Source of the DNA: Candidatus Acidiferrales bacterium
GTDB lineage: Bacteria; Acidobacteriota; Terriglobia; Acidiferrales; UBA7541
Direction: 5' to 3'
DNA length: 58,619 nucleotides
Assembly: GCA_030037775.1 (NCBI GenBank)
Contig: JASHQB010000327.1
Span: 1 to 58,619 of the forward strand
Below, piece by piece: positions 44,915 to 54,035 of the stretch. Both the position numbers and the translations under genes were made by a program. Below the pieces are notes generated by a model. It ran no database searches. It had not been told where the DNA came from and worked only from the letters and a program-made list of their open reading frames with translations. How positions within the stretch are numbered: the first letter of the stretch is position 1; each line of letters begins with the position of its first letter.

Positions 44915-45520
44915 CTACAAGTCCCGCCGGCCTTCCATCGCTTTCACCATGGTCACTTCGTCGGCGTATTCCAAATCGGAGCCCACCGGTATTCCCATGG
45001 CGATTCGCGTCACGCGCACGCCCAGCGGCTTGATCAGCTTCGAAAGATAAACCGCCGTCGCTTCGCCTTCCGCCGTGGGATTCGTCGCGATGATAATTTC
45101 TTCCACCGTGCCGCCCTTGAGCCGCTCGATCAAGCTCTTGATTTTGATCTGCTCCGGCCCGCGCCCTTGCAGCGGTGAAAGTGCGCCGCCGAGCACATGA
45201 TACATCCCGCTGTACTCCCGCGTCTTCTCGATCGCGGAAATGTTCGGCGCTTCTTCCACCACGCAAATGGTTTTCTTGTCGCGCGTCGCCGCCGTGCAGA
45301 AATAGCACGGGTCCGCGTCCGTGATGTTGTTGCACACCGAGCATTCGCGAATCTTCTCCTTCGCTTCGCGAATCGCGTCGGAGAGCGCCAGCGCCCGGAC
45401 GGGATCGGTGCGCAGCAAATGAAACGCCAGCCGCTGCGCGGTTTTCTGCCCGATTCCCGGCAGGTGTTTCAATTCCTCGATTAAACGGTTGATCGGTGGC
45501 GCAAAATCAGGCATCGGCAA
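44915..45520 (-). CDS. recR: Recombination protein RecR
   Basis: 201 aa. An HhH-like N-terminus ([24 protein letters not shown]), a four-cysteine zinc finger (CSVC...CYFC) and a Toprim domain ([30 protein letters not shown]) are all intact. It works with RecO and RecF in loading RecA on gapped DNA. It is the last gene of the classic dnaX-ybaB-recR cluster and converges with the NHL gene. Confidence 0.96.
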   Translation of the reverse strand: MPMPDFAPPINRLIEELKHLPGIGQKTAQRLAFHLLRTDPVRALALSDAIREAKEKIRECSVCNNITDADPCYFCTAATRDKKTICVVEEAPNISAIEKTREYSGMYHVLGGALSPLQGRGPEQIKIKSLIERLKGGTVEEIIIATNPTAEGEATAVYLSKLIKPLGVRVTRIAMGIPVGSDLEYADEVTMVKAMEGRRDL

Positions 45521-45604
45521 TCCTGCAAAAGAGGGATTCTAATGTGAATGGAACCGTTCGGCGTGAAAAACTTTGCAAAATTCTGCGCGCAAAAACCACG
45601 CGTC

Positions 45605-45931
45605 TCAGAAAAGGCCCGGAATGCGCAATCCCGCTACTCCCGGAATATTCCCGGTCATGTCCTTGATCTGCTTTGCGAACTCTTCATCCACGCGCCGCGA
45701 AGCCTCATTCACCGCGGCCAGCACCAGGTCCTGCAGCATCTCCTGGTCCTTGTTCGCATAAACTTCCGCCTCGATCTTGATTTCGGTGAGCTGCTTCTGC
45801 CCGTTCATTTTGACGCTGACCATGCCGCCGCCGGCGCTCGCTTCCACGCGAATCTCGCCGCGCTTGTGCTCGAGGTTTTCCTGCATCTGCCACAATTGCG
45901 ACATCATCTGTTGCAGCGCTTTGACTTCCAT
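45605..45931 (-). CDS. Nucleoid-associated protein, YbaB/EbfC family
   Basis: 108 aa: MEVKALQQMMSQLWQMQENLEHKRGEIRVEASAGGGMVSVKMNGQKQLTEIKIEAEV, the standard YbaB/EbfC form. It is a small dimeric DNA-binding protein. It lies between dnaX (1 bp apart) and recR (84 bp), the usual order across bacteria. Confidence 0.94.
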   Translation of the reverse strand: MEVKALQQMMSQLWQMQENLEHKRGEIRVEASAGGGMVSVKMNGQKQLTEIKIEAEVYANKDQEMLQDLVLAAVNEASRRVDEEFAKQIKDMTGNIPGVAGLRIPGLF

Positions 45932-45932
45932 T

Positions 45933-47723
45933 TCAGTCCTCGCTCCGCCGCTTCACTTCGGAAATCTGTCCGCCGAAGCGTTCCAGCATCGCCCGCACGA
46001 TGGGATCCTCTTCCATCCGCGCGCGCAATTCCGATGCACGCGGCAGCGCGCTCCGACTGGAATCCAGTTTAACACAAACGCGCAGCGGCTGGCCCATCAC
46101 GGAACTGAGCACGGTGCGCAACTTCTCCATAGGGTCCCGCGCCTGCAACATTTCCGCCAGTGCGCGACTCTCCGGAGGGAAATACAAATTCATTTCCGCG
46201 CCTTCCAGCTCCCAGCGCGTGGCGTGCTCCACCATCGACCACAAAAATTTCTGATTCCGCAGTTGCGATTGAATCGCTTCCATCTGCGCCGCGGCCAACC
46301 CGCTGAACCGGGTCTCCGCAACCTTGGCGATAACCCGCGGCGGAGAAACAGGAACGGGCGCGGGGCGTTCAGCGCGTTCGCTTGCTGCGCCGGAAAAGTT
46401 TGCCGTGGGCATATTGGCCATAGATGCGTTTGCGCCCGGCGACGTTGGCACGGCGGTCGCGGGGCTCCCACTGGCCGTCGCCGCCTGCATTTTCACTTCG
46501 CTGGCGCTCGCGCTCGCCACGCGCGATGCCGTCGGTGAAGAAGCCTGCGCCGAATGCGCCGCCGCTTTGCGCCCGCCATCGCTCGGCGATTTCTCGCCGC
46601 GCAATTCGGCAATCACTTCCTCCAGCGGAGCCAGCCGCGCCGCGTTCACCAGCCGCAGCAAACCCAGCTCCAGATGCAATCGCGGGTCTGGCTTCCGCCG
46701 CAAATCTTCGTCCGTGGCCAGCAGGATCTGAAAAAATCGCGTCAGGTCCTCCTCGCTGAAGAGCGCCGCCTGCTTCTCGAGTCGCGGCCGCTCATCCATC
46801 GGTTCGGTGATCAGCGCCGATTCCGTGCCCGCCACTTTCGCCACCAGCAGATTGCGGACGTGCCGTATCGCCTCGCGGCAGAAATGCTGCAGGTTCTGTC
46901 CGTCGGCATGCAGCCGCTGCACCAGCGTCAGCGCCCGCTCTGCCGATTGCTCGGCAATAGCCGCGATCAGTTCGTCCAGCACCTCTTCGCCGACCACCCC
47001 CAGCAACTCGCGCACCTGCTGGTCGGTGATTTCGTCGCCGGAGTACGCGATGGCCTGCTCCAGCAGCGAAAGCCCGTCGCGCAAGCTTCCTTCCGCCGCG
47101 CGCGCCAGCACCGCCAGCGCCCCCGGCTCGATTTTCAGTTTTTCTTCTTTGGTGATATTCGCGAGCGCGTCGGCAATTTCCTGAAACGCCAGCGAGCGGA
47201 ACTGAAAAAGCTGCGCGCGCGACTTGATCGTGTCCGCCAGGTCTTCCGGCTGCGTCGTCGCCAGAATGAAAACCACTTTGTCCGGCGGCTCTTCCAAAGT
47301 TTTCAGCAGCGCGTTCGACGCTTCATCCGTCAGTTGATGCGCTTCGTCCAGAATCACAACCTTATAGCGCCCCGCCGCCGGCGCGTAGCGCACCATTTCG
47401 CGAAGTTCGCGGATTTGGTCGATGCCGCGGTTCGAAGCCGCGTCGATTTCGATCACGTCGAGCGTCGTGCCCGCGGTAATTCCGCGGCACGCCTCGCATT
47501 CATTGCATGGCGTCGCCGTCGGGCCGTTCACGCAGTTCAAACACTTCGCCAGGATTCGCGCCGTGGTCGTTTTGCCCACGCCGCGCGTCCCGCAAAAAAT
47601 GTACGCGTGCGCCAGCCGATTCTGCCGGATCGCGTTTTCCAGCGTCTGCGTCACGTGCCGCTGCCCGACGATTTCGCCGAACGTCTGCGGCCGCCACTTC
47701 CGCGCAATCACTTGATAAGCCAT
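45933..47723 (-). CDS. dnaX: DNA polymerase III subunits gamma and tau
   Basis: 596 aa clamp-loader ATPase. The N-terminus MAYQVIARKWRPQTFGEIVGQ is canonical. Walker A is GTRGVGKTT, the zinc module CLNC...CNEC..C, Walker B VVILDEAHQLT, sensor ILATTQPEDL. A Pro/Ala-rich linker (about 385-460) separates the ATPase from a C-terminal tau-type domain. The frame stays open upstream to 47885, but that segment is the SRP RNA gene; ATG 47723 is the conserved start. Whether a short gamma form is made by frameshifting is not evident. Confidence 0.95.
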   Translation of the reverse strand: MAYQVIARKWRPQTFGEIVGQRHVTQTLENAIRQNRLAHAYIFCGTRGVGKTTTARILAKCLNCVNGPTATPCNECEACRGITAGTTLDVIEIDAASNRGIDQIRELREMVRYAPAAGRYKVVILDEAHQLTDEASNALLKTLEEPPDKVVFILATTQPEDLADTIKSRAQLFQFRSLAFQEIADALANITKEEKLKIEPGALAVLARAAEGSLRDGLSLLEQAIAYSGDEITDQQVRELLGVVGEEVLDELIAAIAEQSAERALTLVQRLHADGQNLQHFCREAIRHVRNLLVAKVAGTESALITEPMDERPRLEKQAALFSEEDLTRFFQILLATDEDLRRKPDPRLHLELGLLRLVNAARLAPLEEVIAELRGEKSPSDGGRKAAAHSAQASSPTASRVASASASEVKMQAATASGSPATAVPTSPGANASMANMPTANFSGAASERAERPAPVPVSPPRVIAKVAETRFSGLAAAQMEAIQSQLRNQKFLWSMVEHATRWELEGAEMNLYFPPESRALAEMLQARDPMEKLRTVLSSVMGQPLRVCVKLDSSRSALPRASELRARMEEDPIVRAMLERFGGQISEVKRRSED

Positions 47724-47764
47724 CGGGTTTCCTGGGGCCTGCCTCGCGCTCCGCGCGCTGGTAA

Positions 47765-47868
<104 letters not shown>

Positions 47869-47890
47869 GCCGATTTGCGAGCCATTTCTT

Positions 47891-47933
47891 CGCGGAAAAA
47901 TTCCGCGCCGCACTTTTCACTCGCTTCGCGAGT
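47891..47933. other. Two hairpins between the membrane-protein gene and the SRP RNA
   Basis: CGCGGAA-AAA-TTCCGCG (47891-47907) and ACTCGC-TTC-GCGAGT (47919-47933). Both are perfect inverted repeats lying directly after the stop of the minus-strand gene ending at 47947 and before the SRP RNA. Neither has a proper U-tract on the minus strand, so a role in termination is only possible. Confidence 0.35.
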
Positions 47934-47946
47934 CTAACACAGCGTC

Positions 47947-48579
47947 CTATGCCGTGAAAGTTTTGCGCGAATTGCGCGCGACGCGCCAGATGTGTGCTAG
48001 ACGAACCGCTGCCGCGCTAACGCAGAGAAGAGCCAGCCCGGCGCATGTGAACTCAACTTCTCCCCATACCACGTAGCTTCCAAGCGTTGGAGTGAACCCG
48101 CTATGAAGCCGCGAATAAAGGACGAAGCTCCTGGTTCCCAAGAGTGCTGCTGACGACCAAAAGGCGATCTTCGCGTACGAAATACGTTTGTATGCGAGCG
48201 TTGCCATAATGGAAGCGGTTGGACCGGCGACGTACAAAGCGGCTCTGCCTCCCCAAGCGTGCGGAACGCATACGGCCATGACAAACGGCAGTGTGATTCC
48301 GAAGGCGATAAGGAATATTCGAATGCGATTCGCTGACGTGGCGAAAGTCCCGACGCTACTGAATAGCAAGAGTGCCGCGGGTGCGATCAACACCGCTCCG
48401 TAAAACACAAGTTCTTCCCACAGGTACAGCGGAGCGCGTCGGCCAAGCCAATGCGAAAAATAGATGTCCTCCCGATAAATATCCTTCACATCTAAGTAGG
48501 CAAGCGCCATGCACACAACAGCAGTAAGCGCATAGATTGCCGCTACAGTGCGCGCAATTGTACGGCTTGCCTGCGCCAT
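47947..48579 (-). CDS. Multi-pass membrane protein of unknown function
   Basis: 210 aa from ATG 48579 (MAQASRTIARTVAAIYAL). About six hydrophobic helices can be seen: AAIYALTAVVCMALAYL, LVFYGAVLIAPAALLLFSSV, IFLIAFGITLPFVMAVCV, AALYVAGPTASIMATLA, IAFWSSAALLGTRSFV and FTCAGLALLCVSAAAV. No family recognised. The frame extends to 48660 across the PadR promoter region, so the internal ATG is preferred. It is divergent from padR. Confidence 0.6.
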   Translation of the reverse strand: MAQASRTIARTVAAIYALTAVVCMALAYLDVKDIYREDIYFSHWLGRRAPLYLWEELVFYGAVLIAPAALLLFSSVGTFATSANRIRIFLIAFGITLPFVMAVCVPHAWGGRAALYVAGPTASIMATLAYKRISYAKIAFWSSAALLGTRSFVLYSRLHSGFTPTLGSYVVWGEVEFTCAGLALLCVSAAAVRLAHIWRVARNSRKTFTA

Positions 48580-48644
48580 AGAGATTGCCCGCGATTCTAT
48601 CTTTTGCGCCCGTGAAAAAGTTGGAAGAAAGCACAAAATAGTTC

Positions 48645-48680
48645 TTGACATCTGTACCATGTGTCATATAGTATGTACAG
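48645..48680 (+). promoter_or_regulatory. padR promoter with overlapping inverted-repeat operator
   Basis: TTGACA at 48645-48650, 16-bp spacer, TATAGT at 48667-48672. A perfect inverted repeat CTGTAC (48652-48657) with GTACAG (48675-48680), 17 nt apart, spans the spacer, the -10 and the start site. This suits autorepression by PadR. The predicted leader to ATG 48689 is only about 9 nt. Confidence 0.65.
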
Positions 48681-48688
48681 CATAGGAT

Positions 48689-49036
48689 ATGGCACACAGC
48701 GCACAACCCGCCTCCGACGGCCTCTTCGAGAATCTTCGCCTCGAACTCCGTCGCGGCTGCTTGGTTCTCGCCGTCATGGCCGCCCTGCGCACCGAGCAAT
48801 ACGGCTACACCCTGCGGAAGGTCCTCGCCGAGCATGGCATGGCCATCGACGAAGGCACCCTGTATCCGCTGCTGCGCCGCCTCGAAAGCCAGGGCTTGCT
48901 CACCAGCCAGTGGCGTGAAGAAGACAAGCGCAACAAACGTTTCTATCGCCTCTCCCCGGAAGGGAAGCTCATCTTGAAGCAGCTTCTCGAGGAGTGGCGC
49001 GGCATCGACGCATCGCTGAAAGACATTCTTCCGTAA
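48689..49036 (+). CDS. PadR family transcriptional regulator
   Basis: 115 aa. The winged helix-turn-helix shows as LRRGCLVLAVMAALRTEQYGYTLRKVL, then DEGTLYPLLRRLESQGLLTSQWREEDKRNKRFYRLSPEG, the hallmark of PadR. It is a member of the short subgroup usually paired with a membrane protein (HAAS-type) encoded directly downstream, as seen here. The start is close to the predicted transcription start, so initiation may be near-leaderless. Confidence 0.93.
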   Translation: MAHSAQPASDGLFENLRLELRRGCLVLAVMAALRTEQYGYTLRKVLAEHGMAIDEGTLYPLLRRLESQGLLTSQWREEDKRNKRFYRLSPEGKLILKQLLEEWRGIDASLKDILP

Positions 49037-49046
49037 GGAGGCGCCC

Positions 49047-50045
49047 ATGGACCTTCTCGACCGCTACGTGCATGCAGTTCGCTTCTGGTTGCCGCGTGGC
49101 CAACAGGACGACATCACCGCGGAACTCGCCGAGGACCTTCGCTCGCAGATCGAAGAACAGGAAGCCAAGCTCGGCCGGAAGCTGACCGAACTCGAAGTCG
49201 CATCTCTCCTCAAGGGGCGCGGGCGCCCCGTCTTCGTGGCCGGCCGCTATCGCCCGCAGCAGTACCTGATTGGCCCCACCCTTTTTCCGATTTACCGCTT
49301 CGTGCTGTTCATCGTGGCCCTGTGTTATTTGCTGCCGTGGATGTTGGTCTGGGTCAGTCTCGAAATTTTCGACCCTTTTTATCACTCTCACGTTCTCACG
49401 GCCATGGGTCAGGCGTGGGGCTCGTTCTGGATTACCACAATCGTTGCCGTCGGCATCGTTACAATCGTTTTCGCCATTATCGAACGCATCGACTACGAAA
49501 AGAAGTTCATGGAAAACTGGGATCCGCGCAAGCTGCCTCCCGTGCGTGACCCCAACCGCATCCCTCGCTTTAATTCAGTCTTCGAATTGGCCGCGAATGG
49601 AGTGTTTGCCGTGTGGTGGCTGAATTGGATGTCGTCGCTCACCCTTTTGGACCGCGGCGGAGTGCGCATCGTCCTCGCACCCGCCTGGCACCCGTACTAT
49701 TGGGCTATGCTCGCCGTGGCGCTTGCCAACATCGCCCTGGCCGCTGTGAATCTCGCTCATCGCTATTGGACCTGGCGCCGCGGCATTCTCCGCCTGATTC
49801 TCGAAATCGCCGGCGCCATCCCAATTTGCTGGTTGTTCAAAGCCAACATCCTGGCGCAGATCGTTCTGCCAAATCTGTCCGCAGCGCGCGCCACCGGGCT
49901 TGTCAATTCCATCAACCTCAATATGGCGCGTTCTTTTCCGTACGCGGTGGCCTGCTGCGCGATTGTGATTGTGCTTTCGAATACTTTCCGGCTCATTCGC
50001 CTGCGGACGAAACGTACCGGGATTATGCAAGGCGCGGCGGTCTAA
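49047..50045 (+). CDS. PadR-associated membrane protein with N-terminal HAAS-like domain
   Basis: 332 aa. The N-terminal ~70 residues (YVHAVRFWLPRGQQDDITAELAEDLRSQIEEQEAKLGRKLTELEVASLLKGRGRP) resemble the helical HAAS/DUF1700-like domain found in partners of PadR regulators. Several transmembrane helices follow (FVLFIVALCYLLPWMLVWV, SFWITTIVAVGIVTIVFAII, YWAMLAVALANIALAAV, YAVACCAIVIVLSNTF). Start 10 bp after padR with an AAGGAGG ribosome site. Probably a membrane sensor or effector controlled by PadR (inference). Confidence 0.8.
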   Translation: MDLLDRYVHAVRFWLPRGQQDDITAELAEDLRSQIEEQEAKLGRKLTELEVASLLKGRGRPVFVAGRYRPQQYLIGPTLFPIYRFVLFIVALCYLLPWMLVWVSLEIFDPFYHSHVLTAMGQAWGSFWITTIVAVGIVTIVFAIIERIDYEKKFMENWDPRKLPPVRDPNRIPRFNSVFELAANGVFAVWWLNWMSSLTLLDRGGVRIVLAPAWHPYYWAMLAVALANIALAAVNLAHRYWTWRRGILRLILEIAGAIPICWLFKANILAQIVLPNLSAARATGLVNSINLNMARSFPYAVACCAIVIVLSNTFRLIRLRTKRTGIMQGAAV

Positions 50046-50277
50046 CTGTCGCCGTTAGCCTGAACCTTTCGTTGGCATGGCCCGCACAGCGCGCAGGCCC
50101 ATCCCCGTGCCGTTGTATTTTGGAACGCCTGCGCAGAATTCTTGGTCTTGCGCTTCGGTCCATCTTGTATCTTTCTCCCGGGTGACTTCCTCCTCACCCG
50201 CCCGCTGCGCCAGCGGCCGGTCCCACGAAACGGGGCAACGTTCGGAGCGTCAACGTTCCGAACACGGAGGATTCGCA

Positions 50278-50958
50278 ATGAAGCGGTCATTTTGTTTTGC
50301 AGCCGTGGCGCTCCTGGCCTTTTCCCTGGTTCCCGCCGTCCATGCCCAGACAACCCAAGTGATGCAAGGTACACAGGTGCGCCTCACGCTGCTCAGCGGG
50401 CTCAGCAGTAGCGTCGCGCGCGAGGGCGACCCGTTCGAGGCGGTCGTCTCCGAGCCCGTATATCTGGGGAACCAGTTGGTTTTGCCCGCCGGAGCGAAGG
50501 TGCACGGCGTTGTCAGCAACGTCCAGCCGCCGAAGCGTTTCGCCCTGATTCGTGGCGGCGCTTCCATCGCCCTCACCTTCAACTCCATCGAAGTCGACAG
50601 CCGCATTTTCCCCGCGCGTATGAGCCTCCTCGGCATCTACAAAAGCTCGGATGAGGGCGGCAAGCTGCGCCGGGACCTCAACGAAGTCGAAGGCGTGGAG
50701 GTTCAGGAAAAGCGTGACGTCAAAGGCTACGTGCTCGACGCGGCCATCGGAACCGGCGGCGGCTCGCTGGTCGGTGAAGTGTTCAGCCACGTCGTGCGCG
50801 GCTTCGGCATCGGCCTGATTGGCAGCGCCGCCTATGTGGCCGTCAAGCGCGGCAAGGACCTCAAATTGCCCGCGCAAACCGGCTTGCTCGTGCGTCTCGA
50901 CAATACAGTTTGGGTGCCTGTTTCGACGGCGAGCGCCGTCAGCGGCGCAGCGAGGTGA
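50278..50958 (+). CDS. Secreted protein of unknown function
   Basis: 226 aa with a classic signal peptide (KRSFCFAAVALLAFSLVPAVHAQ). The mature part resembles envelope beta-sandwich proteins often found in this phylum: GTQVRLTLLSGLSSSVAREGDPFEAVVSEPVYLGNQLVLPAGAKVHGVVSNVQPPKRF, followed by a Gly-rich hydrophobic segment (GTGGGSLVGEVFSHVVRGFGIGLIGSAAYVAV). ATG 50278 is chosen because ACGGAGG lies 7 nt before it; the frame is open further upstream but is not protein-like there. No specific function known. Confidence 0.7.
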   Translation: MKRSFCFAAVALLAFSLVPAVHAQTTQVMQGTQVRLTLLSGLSSSVAREGDPFEAVVSEPVYLGNQLVLPAGAKVHGVVSNVQPPKRFALIRGGASIALTFNSIEVDSRIFPARMSLLGIYKSSDEGGKLRRDLNEVEGVEVQEKRDVKGYVLDAAIGTGGGSLVGEVFSHVVRGFGIGLIGSAAYVAVKRGKDLKLPAQTGLLVRLDNTVWVPVSTASAVSGAAR

Positions 50959-51060
50959 CGAGAAAAAAAGGGAGTGAGCTCTGAGGGCGCGCAGTCTCAG
51001 TCTCGGGGCTGCGCGTCGCGCCAAAGCTGCGGCGCACTCTTGTTGCTTCTGGCGCGGCGA

Positions 51061-51447
51061 TTATTGCGTCTTCGCTTTCGTTTCGGGCGCTGGAAACGCC
51101 ACGAACCACACGCTCTCCGGCTGCAGTTTCGCCGCGCCCACAATCCAGTGATCACCTTCCTGCGTCGCGCGGACAATCTGATAAAGGAACGGCCGGTGCT
51201 CAGTTTTCTTCCGGTCTTTCACCGCCACCTTGATCGCAATGATTCCTCCGCGCTCCAGGCGATGTGGCAGACGGAAGCTGCAGCCGCTCTCGCTGATGTC
51301 CACCGTCTTCGTTGCTGCGCAGAAGAATTTTCCGTTCACGTCGAATCCGGTCACTTCGATGGGAATGGTGAGCGCAATCCGCGCTTCCCGCCGGCGGTCT
51401 TTGTTTGCTTCAATCCCTAGCTCTTCCCAGTTGACTGTCGCATCCAT
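51061..51447 (-). CDS. PilZ-domain protein
   Basis: 128 aa, a single PilZ domain with both c-di-GMP motifs: RRxxR (DRRREARI) and DxSxxG (DISESGCSF). It is likely a cytoplasmic second-messenger receptor. ATG 51447 has AAGGAG 6 nt upstream; the frame is open to 51477. Lies downstream of the NtrC-type response regulator with a gap of about 155 bp. Confidence 0.88.
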   Translation of the reverse strand: MDATVNWEELGIEANKDRRREARIALTIPIEVTGFDVNGKFFCAATKTVDISESGCSFRLPHRLERGGIIAIKVAVKDRKKTEHRPFLYQIVRATQEGDHWIVGAAKLQPESVWFVAFPAPETKAKTQ

Positions 51448-51602
51448 GGCGGGCTCCTTCATATCGAGCTCAAGCAAGCCGGTAGCCGCGGTTCATTGGC
51501 GCCAAGCGACGGCAAAGACGCGGGTTGCGGAGATTTGCCCCAATTCATTATGGCGCGATACGAAACTCCTGCTCCGTTGCGGGACGTTGCAGCGCTCAGA
51601 AT

Positions 51603-53018
51603 CTACGCAGCATGCTTCCCGGCGGGCTCGCTCGGCTCGCGTTTCAGGAAGCGATACAGACTGGTGCGGCCGATTCCCAGAATCTGAGACGCGCGCACGC
51701 GGTTTCCTCCGCACATCTCCAGCACGCGCTTGATGTGCACTCGCCGCACCTCGTCGAGAGGCAGTGGCCGCCAATTTTCCTCCCTTGCGCCCATCCGCTG
51801 CGTGGGTTTGCGCAAGTTGCTCGGTAGGTCGGCTACGTCGATGAATTCATTCGTTGCCGTGATCGCCGCGCTCGAAATCACGTTTTCCAGCTCGCGTACG
51901 TTTCCCGGCCAGTCGTGCTGTAGCAGCACGATCTGCGCGCGCCGTGTCAGCCCCTGGAACGTTTTTCCGTACGCTTCGCTGTATTTCTTCAGGAAGTAGC
52001 GCACCAGGATCGGAATGTCCTCGATGCGCTCGGTCAGGCCGGGGACTCGAATTTCCAGCGAACTCAGCCGGTAAAAGAGATCCTCACGGAATCGCCCGGC
52101 CATCACCTCGTTGCGTAGCTCGCGATTGGTGGCGGCGATGATGTGCACGTCCACTTTTTTCACTTCTGGCGAGCCCACGCGTTGAATCTCGCGATTCTGA
52201 ATCACGCGCAGCAACTTCGCCTGCATCGGCGCGGAAGTCTCTCCGATTTCATCCAGAAAAACGCTGCCCCCGCTGGCGTATTCGAACAGTCCCGGGCGGG
52301 TATCTGTCGCGCCGGTGAACGAGCCGCGCATGTGCCCGAAAAGCTGGCTCTCCAGCAGCGTGTCCACCAGCGCCGAGCAGTTGCACACCGCAAATTTCTG
52401 CTGTGCCACTGGGCTCATCTGGTGCACCGCGCGCGCCACCAACTCTTTGCCGGATCCGGTCGCCCCGCTGATCAGCACGTTGCTGTAGTGCCGCGAAATC
52501 TTCCTGGCCATGTCCAGCATCTCGAGCATCGCCGGGCTGCGCCCCACGATTCCCTCGAATTCGAAGTTCGAAAGCAATTGCTCATCGAGCGCGCGGATCT
52601 GCGACCGCCGCGTGGACACTTCCGCCAGCTCATCGAGCGCCTTCACCAGCCGTTCCTCGTCGATCGGCTTGCACAGGAAGTCATGCGCCCCGCGCCGGAT
52701 GGCCTCGATCGCCGAATCCACCGAATAAAAACCGGTCACCAGAATCACCGCCACATTGGGATCGATCTGCAGGGACTTCTCCAAAAACGCGAACCCGTCC
52801 ATCCCCGGCATCTTCACGTCGGCCAGCACCGCGCGGCATGCCCCGGCGCGCACCTGTCCCAGCGCGTCCTCCGCTTTCGACGTGCCTAGCGCCGGAAAGC
52901 CCAGCCGCGCGAGCTTCGTCGTCGTGATTTCGACGAGCTCGGTCTCATCGTCGAGGACGCAAATCGGCAGATTGCGGCGGACCAGTTCCGCCATGGATTT
53001 TTCTGTGGCTACGGACAT
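51603..53018 (-). CDS. Sigma-54-dependent response regulator (NtrC family)
   Basis: 471 aa: a receiver domain (about 18-130; acidic pocket DDE, phospho-acceptor in LADVKMPGMDG), an AAA+ sigma-54-interaction domain (about 160-390; Walker A GATGSGKE, GSFTGA loop RGSFTGATDT, Walker B SVFLDEIGE), and a Fis-type helix-turn-helix (EMCGGNRVRASQILGIGRTSLYRFLKR). The sigma-54 contact loop is GSFTGA rather than GAFTGA. No sensor kinase is next to it, so its partner is elsewhere. Confidence 0.93.
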   Translation of the reverse strand: MSVATEKSMAELVRRNLPICVLDDETELVEITTTKLARLGFPALGTSKAEDALGQVRAGACRAVLADVKMPGMDGFAFLEKSLQIDPNVAVILVTGFYSVDSAIEAIRRGAHDFLCKPIDEERLVKALDELAEVSTRRSQIRALDEQLLSNFEFEGIVGRSPAMLEMLDMARKISRHYSNVLISGATGSGKELVARAVHQMSPVAQQKFAVCNCSALVDTLLESQLFGHMRGSFTGATDTRPGLFEYASGGSVFLDEIGETSAPMQAKLLRVIQNREIQRVGSPEVKKVDVHIIAATNRELRNEVMAGRFREDLFYRLSSLEIRVPGLTERIEDIPILVRYFLKKYSEAYGKTFQGLTRRAQIVLLQHDWPGNVRELENVISSAAITATNEFIDVADLPSNLRKPTQRMGAREENWRPLPLDEVRRVHIKRVLEMCGGNRVRASQILGIGRTSLYRFLKREPSEPAGKHAA

Positions 53019-53336
53019 CCTGAATAGCGGTTAGGCAAGGTGTGTGCCATAAATGCCGGCGCGGCCGGTCCCAAGCGCCCAGGCCGTCTTCGCCCGAAAA
53101 TCGCCAAGGAATCAAACGCAAATGCCGAGGAAGAAAGAGGTTGCCGCGGGTGCGCCTACGCGGCTAAGCCGCTCTCGCAAATCTGTGGCAGGGAACTCTC
53201 GAGTCCCAAATCGGGATCGCTGCCATTTCAGGACTACCAGGTTCAAAATGGATGCGCTCTTGTTCCCGACTCGGCTCAGTTCAGCGCCGCCTCGCAAACG
53301 GAAATTTCAGCATCGTTCCGCGTGGCCCGAGATTCC
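53019..53336. other. Intergenic region upstream of the response regulator
   Basis: About 320 bp between two minus-strand genes. Open frames across it on the plus strand are antisense to the M50 protease gene and look non-coding. No clear promoter or structured element was found. Confidence 0.5.
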
Positions 53337-54035
53337 TCAGCCGTAGTGCAGCCCGGGATACAGAAGATTCAGCGCCAGCAGAAATATGTAAGGAAACAGT
53401 TTGTCATAGATGAACCACGCCAGGAGCAGGCCTGCGAACCCCAGCCCCGCGAACGTGCTGCCGGCAAACCGCGCCGCTGCTCCGCGGCTCATCAGCAGAG
53501 TCACGCCATTGTGTCCGTCGAGCGGCGGAAAGGGCAGCAGGTTGAACGTTCCCAGCAGCAGATTCAGCACGAACAGAATGCTCAGCGCGGTCGCCGCCAG
53601 TTGCGCTCCGCTTCCCGCAGCCTGTGTCACTTGCGTGAACGACGCGCTCTCCGGCGCTCGGAAAACTCCCATGGCCATTCCGACGTGTATGCCGAGGGCG
53701 GCCAGAATCATCAGCAGAAAATTCGCTCCTGGCCCCGCCAGCGCCATCCATGCCGCGCGTCGCGGATACCGCTGCGCCCATGCCCGGTCGTACGGCGCGC
53801 TCGCCCATCCCATCATCCAATGCGCCAACGCGTACGAAAGAATCGGAACCACCACCATTCCCACCGGCTCGCGCTGGATGTGCGGCCACGGATTCAGCGT
53901 CACCTGCCCGCCTTGAAACGCCGTCGGGTCGCCGCCCAACTTTCCCGCCAGGGCGTGCGCTCCTTCATGGCACACTGTCGAGAACAGAAAAATCACATAC
54001 CAGACCACGCCCAGTACAATGAATTGTTGGCTCAT
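53337..54035 (-). CDS. Site-2-protease-like (M50) membrane metalloprotease
   Basis: 232 aa. The zinc motif HExxH appears as CHEGAH in the first hydrophobic segment (IFLFSTVCHEGAHALAGKLGG), with the second site NLLPFPPLDG late in the protein. Other helices are VVVPILSYALAHWMMG, WMALAGPGANFLLMILAALGIHVGM, and AATALSILFVLNLLLGTF. It belongs to the small M50 branch without PDZ, acting on substrates in the membrane. ATG 54035 is preferred; the frame opens at 54074. Confidence 0.85.
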   Translation of the reverse strand: MSQQFIVLGVVWYVIFLFSTVCHEGAHALAGKLGGDPTAFQGGQVTLNPWPHIQREPVGMVVVPILSYALAHWMMGWASAPYDRAWAQRYPRRAAWMALAGPGANFLLMILAALGIHVGMAMGVFRAPESASFTQVTQAAGSGAQLAATALSILFVLNLLLGTFNLLPFPPLDGHNGVTLLMSRGAAARFAGSTFAGLGFAGLLLAWFIYDKLFPYIFLLALNLLYPGLHYG

